Assembly (NCBI GenBank): GCA_021774995.1
Contig: JAJFIM010000223.1
Span: 1 to 7,915, forward strand
Source of the DNA: Alphaproteobacteria bacterium
GTDB taxonomy: Bacteria; Pseudomonadota; Alphaproteobacteria; SMXP01
Length of the DNA: 7,915 nt
Direction: 5' to 3'
A program made the translations under genes and the position numbers. Below are positions 6,318-7,915 of this stretch, piece after piece. The notes beneath the pieces are model-generated. The model was given only the letters and a program-made list of their open reading frames with translations, ran no database searches and was not told the origin of the DNA. The first letter of the stretch is position 1. Each line of letters begins with the position of its first letter.

Positions 6318-7820
6318 CTAAAATGTTAAATTGAGAGTAGCCGTGATCGCATTTTCAACCGCATCGCCAACCTTGGTTTGAAGGTTTCTGTAATCGTAAC
6401 TCAGGGAAGTCGAGAGCGCAGAGTTTATGGTGTAGGAAAGCGAAGCGCGCCCAGTTACTTGAGTATCGTCTTCTGCTGGAATGCGAGGGTCAAGGGTTTC
6501 ACGATATGTGCCGCCAAGTCTAACGGCGACGCCATTAGAGAGTTGGCGCGACAGCTGAAGGCTTCCCCCCGCCACGGTTTCATCTTGCGCCGGAGTGGTC
6601 GCATTGGCGTCAAACTTCCGCGTAATGTGAAAGGCCTTCAAAAATACGACCGTATTACGGACGATTCCGTTTAGCCCCACGGAAAGGTTTTGCGATTTAA
6701 AACTTGAATTTGAAAGAGAAAGCGTATTATTGCCTATTTGAGCCGGTGAGCCAACATTGTCCACTAAAACAGGCCTGTTTGCTCCCCCGCCAAGCGTGCC
6801 TGCATCAGCAAATTCGAGAAGGCCCAGAGAACTTGTCAATGACTGCTGTTGGGTTGAGATGCCCTCAGAATAGTTAATGGCCAGATTGAGTGCTGATGAG
6901 ATTGCATAATTAAGGCTGGCGGCGCCGGAGAGACCCCCAAAGCGGTGTCCTACCTCGCCTTTGAATGAAAAGCGAGAACCCGGTATCCAGCTTAAACCAG
7001 CAGAATAGACCCCGCCGCTGCGGTCTTTATTATTAAGGGTGAGGTCCTGGATATCATCATAGCCTGCGCGAACGAAGGGAATAATACCTTGGCGCAAAGC
7101 GTATTCTAATACGCCATCAAATGATATTTGTTGGCTTTTATTGTCATTTTTCGAAAAACTACTGGCTAACTGCCACCGAATGCGCGATGCGCGCCAGGAA
7201 CTGGACAAAGCCGCTGAAGCGCTAAAGTCGTTGGTGTCCCTAATCGTGGAGGCATTTGAACCAACGTCCGTTTTGCCGAAACGCGTTGCGCTGTAACCGA
7301 CAATAACCTGGCCTTGAGCGCGGCCATCGAAGTCATGCACCAATTGCGGATTCACCGAAAAGTTTAAGATTCGGGTTTGGTCAGTGGGTGATGTCCGGGC
7401 CACGGCGGGGCCGGGCGTCGAGCTGCGAACCGCGCGCTCAACAACAGAAGCGCGGGTGTCGAGAAAAAACCGGTTGTTGATAATTTCTGCCGTGGCTACG
7501 CCAAGAACACTTGGTCTGTATCCGTCCAGATCGCTCCGGTCGACATATTTATCAAAAGCGATTCCGCCACTGAAATAAAGTTGAATTCGGGGAGATAGCC
7601 GCGTCACAGTCACGCCTGCTTTGGCGGTTGTGACAAAATCACTCTCTTTACTGGCGTCTGTAAGCGCGACGTTATCCGTATAAAGCTCACGTATATCAAG
7701 GCTTGGAACAAATATGGTTTGTTGAGCGTGAGCGCCTGTGGAGGCTGCTAAGAGCGCCCCCATGATGCTGCAAATACAAGTGGTGGACTTGAAAAATGCA
7801 GAGTGTCTGTAAATGGACAT
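6318..7820 (-). CDS. PEP-CTERM/XrtA system-associated outer-membrane beta-barrel protein (TIGR03016 type)
   Basis: Predicted outer-membrane barrel of 500 aa. From the ATG at 7818-7820 there is a clear signal peptide: basic start MSIYRH, hydrophobic core around residues 15-27 and an AHA cleavage site after Ala32. The mature part begins with an N-terminal strand region (SLDIRELYTDNV) and continues as many alternating-residue beta strands rich in Ser, Asn and Arg, ending NLTF with a terminal Phe, the usual BAM-recognition signature. An in-frame TTG at 7841 and ATG at 7835 lie further upstream, but GGGGGA (7828-7833) is 7 nt before the chosen ATG, and the longer forms would put acidic residues before the signal peptide. 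The family is found next to the exosortase-locus ATPase, here 8 nt downstream. Its likely job is export or anchoring of the exopolysaccharide at the outer membrane; no direct function is known to me. Confidence 0.88.
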   Translation of the reverse strand: MSIYRHSAFFKSTTCICSIMGALLAASTGAHAQQTIFVPSLDIRELYTDNVALTDASKESDFVTTAKAGVTVTRLSPRIQLYFSGGIAFDKYVDRSDLDGYRPSVLGVATAEIINNRFFLDTRASVVERAVRSSTPGPAVARTSPTDQTRILNFSVNPQLVHDFDGRAQGQVIVGYSATRFGKTDVGSNASTIRDTNDFSASAALSSSWRASRIRWQLASSFSKNDNKSQQISFDGVLEYALRQGIIPFVRAGYDDIQDLTLNNKDRSGGVYSAGLSWIPGSRFSFKGEVGHRFGGLSGAASLNYAISSALNLAINYSEGISTQQQSLTSSLGLLEFADAGTLGGGANRPVLVDNVGSPAQIGNNTLSLSNSSFKSQNLSVGLNGIVRNTVVFLKAFHITRKFDANATTPAQDETVAGGSLQLSRQLSNGVAVRLGGTYRETLDPRIPAEDDTQVTGRASLSYTINSALSTSLSYDYRNLQTKVGDAVENAITATLNLTF

Positions 7821-7827
7821 TAAGAAG

Positions 7828-7833
7828 TCCCCC
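7828..7833 (-). promoter_or_regulatory. Ribosome binding site deciding the barrel-protein start
   Basis: On the minus strand GGGGGA sits 7 nt before the ATG at 7818-7820. It overlaps the alternative upstream ATG (7833-7835) by one base and so favours the downstream start, which leaves a normal signal peptide. Confidence 0.7.
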
Positions 7834-7841
7834 ATTCCCAA

Positions 7842-7915
7842 TTATTTATATGTGCGCGATGGCGCGCTTACTTTTTTCCATAATACTCAGAATATGACCC
7901 ATAGCTATCAGATAA
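7842..7915 (-). promoter_or_regulatory. Upstream region of the barrel-ATPase operon (incomplete)
   Basis: The remaining 74 bp are A+T-rich with no open gene end visible, so they are either a spacer within a longer operon or the start of a promoter region. They hold a small hairpin (GCGCG 7854-7858 with CGCGC 7863-7867, 4-nt loop) and, on the minus strand, TGG-N10-GC (GG at 7878-7879, GC at 7866-7867). That has sigma-54 spacing but few other consensus bases. No sigma-70 pair stands out. Confidence 0.3.

Noticed and set aside
6378..6674. Plus-strand frame of 98 codons opposite the barrel gene
   Set aside because: Antisense to the C-terminal beta strands; the barrel frame ends with the expected terminal Phe and continues directly to the ATPase.
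7854..7877. Hairpin followed by TTACTTTTTT on the plus strand, resembling an intrinsic terminator
   Set aside because: The stem is only 5 bp, the T run is offset, and no plus-strand gene lies before it; on the minus strand there is no U tract.
1..7915. PEP-CTERM substrate gene, transposon or CRISPR within the window
   Set aside because: No protein ends with a PEP motif, hydrophobic segment and basic tail, and no transposase frame, terminal repeat or regularly spaced repeat array was seen.

Overview
The window is part of an exosortase A (XrtA) / PEP-CTERM exopolysaccharide locus. All seven recognisable genes belong to families that recur together in such loci, so the system is described rather than new. 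The protein families, the fused XrtA-EpsI protein, and the moderate GC content with many GCG/CGC codons suggest a Gram-negative bacterium of the Pseudomonadota, probably an alphaproteobacterium. The phylum is well supported by the outer-membrane barrel and the EPS/exosortase gene set; the class is an inference.

Layout. Reading the minus strand from the right edge, the first gene encodes an outer-membrane beta-barrel (start 7820). It is followed after 8 nt by a GspA/ExeA-like AAA+ ATPase (5209-6309), after 55 nt by a NodB-type polysaccharide deacetylase (4239-5153), and then by a FemAB-like GNAT-fold transferase (3208-4242) that overlaps the deacetylase stop by 4 bp (ATGA). This reads as one operon. 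A family-4 glycosyltransferase (1932-3137) lies on the plus strand, convergent with the FemAB-like gene and divergent from the exosortase. The 212-bp divergent region (1720-1931) should hold promoters for both sides. Leftwards on the minus strand come the fused exosortase A-EpsI gene (121-1719) and, 11 nt after its stop, the first 36 codons of an asparagine-synthase-like amidotransferase (1-109) cut by the window edge.

How the genes work together (family knowledge plus inference). The glycosyltransferase, amidotransferase, deacetylase and FemAB-like protein would build or modify an exopolysaccharide on the cytoplasmic side. The barrel and the ATPase are envelope-side partners of export. XrtA in the inner membrane would recognise and process proteins with a C-terminal PEP-CTERM signal, coupling their release to polysaccharide production. 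No PEP-CTERM substrate, polymerase, chain-length regulator, tyrosine kinase or polysaccharide-export lipoprotein lies in this window; those would be expected in the flanks or elsewhere.

Points worth a second look are the unclear start of the exosortase (TTG without a ribosome binding site, an out-of-frame ATG just upstream, and a C7 tract between them and the body of the gene), the strand-flipped glycosyltransferase, the long C-terminal extension of the ATPase, and the RAA in place of RAP in the deacetylase. No rRNA, tRNA, CRISPR, insertion sequence or phage feature was seen. No gene-free stretch exceeds 212 bp.
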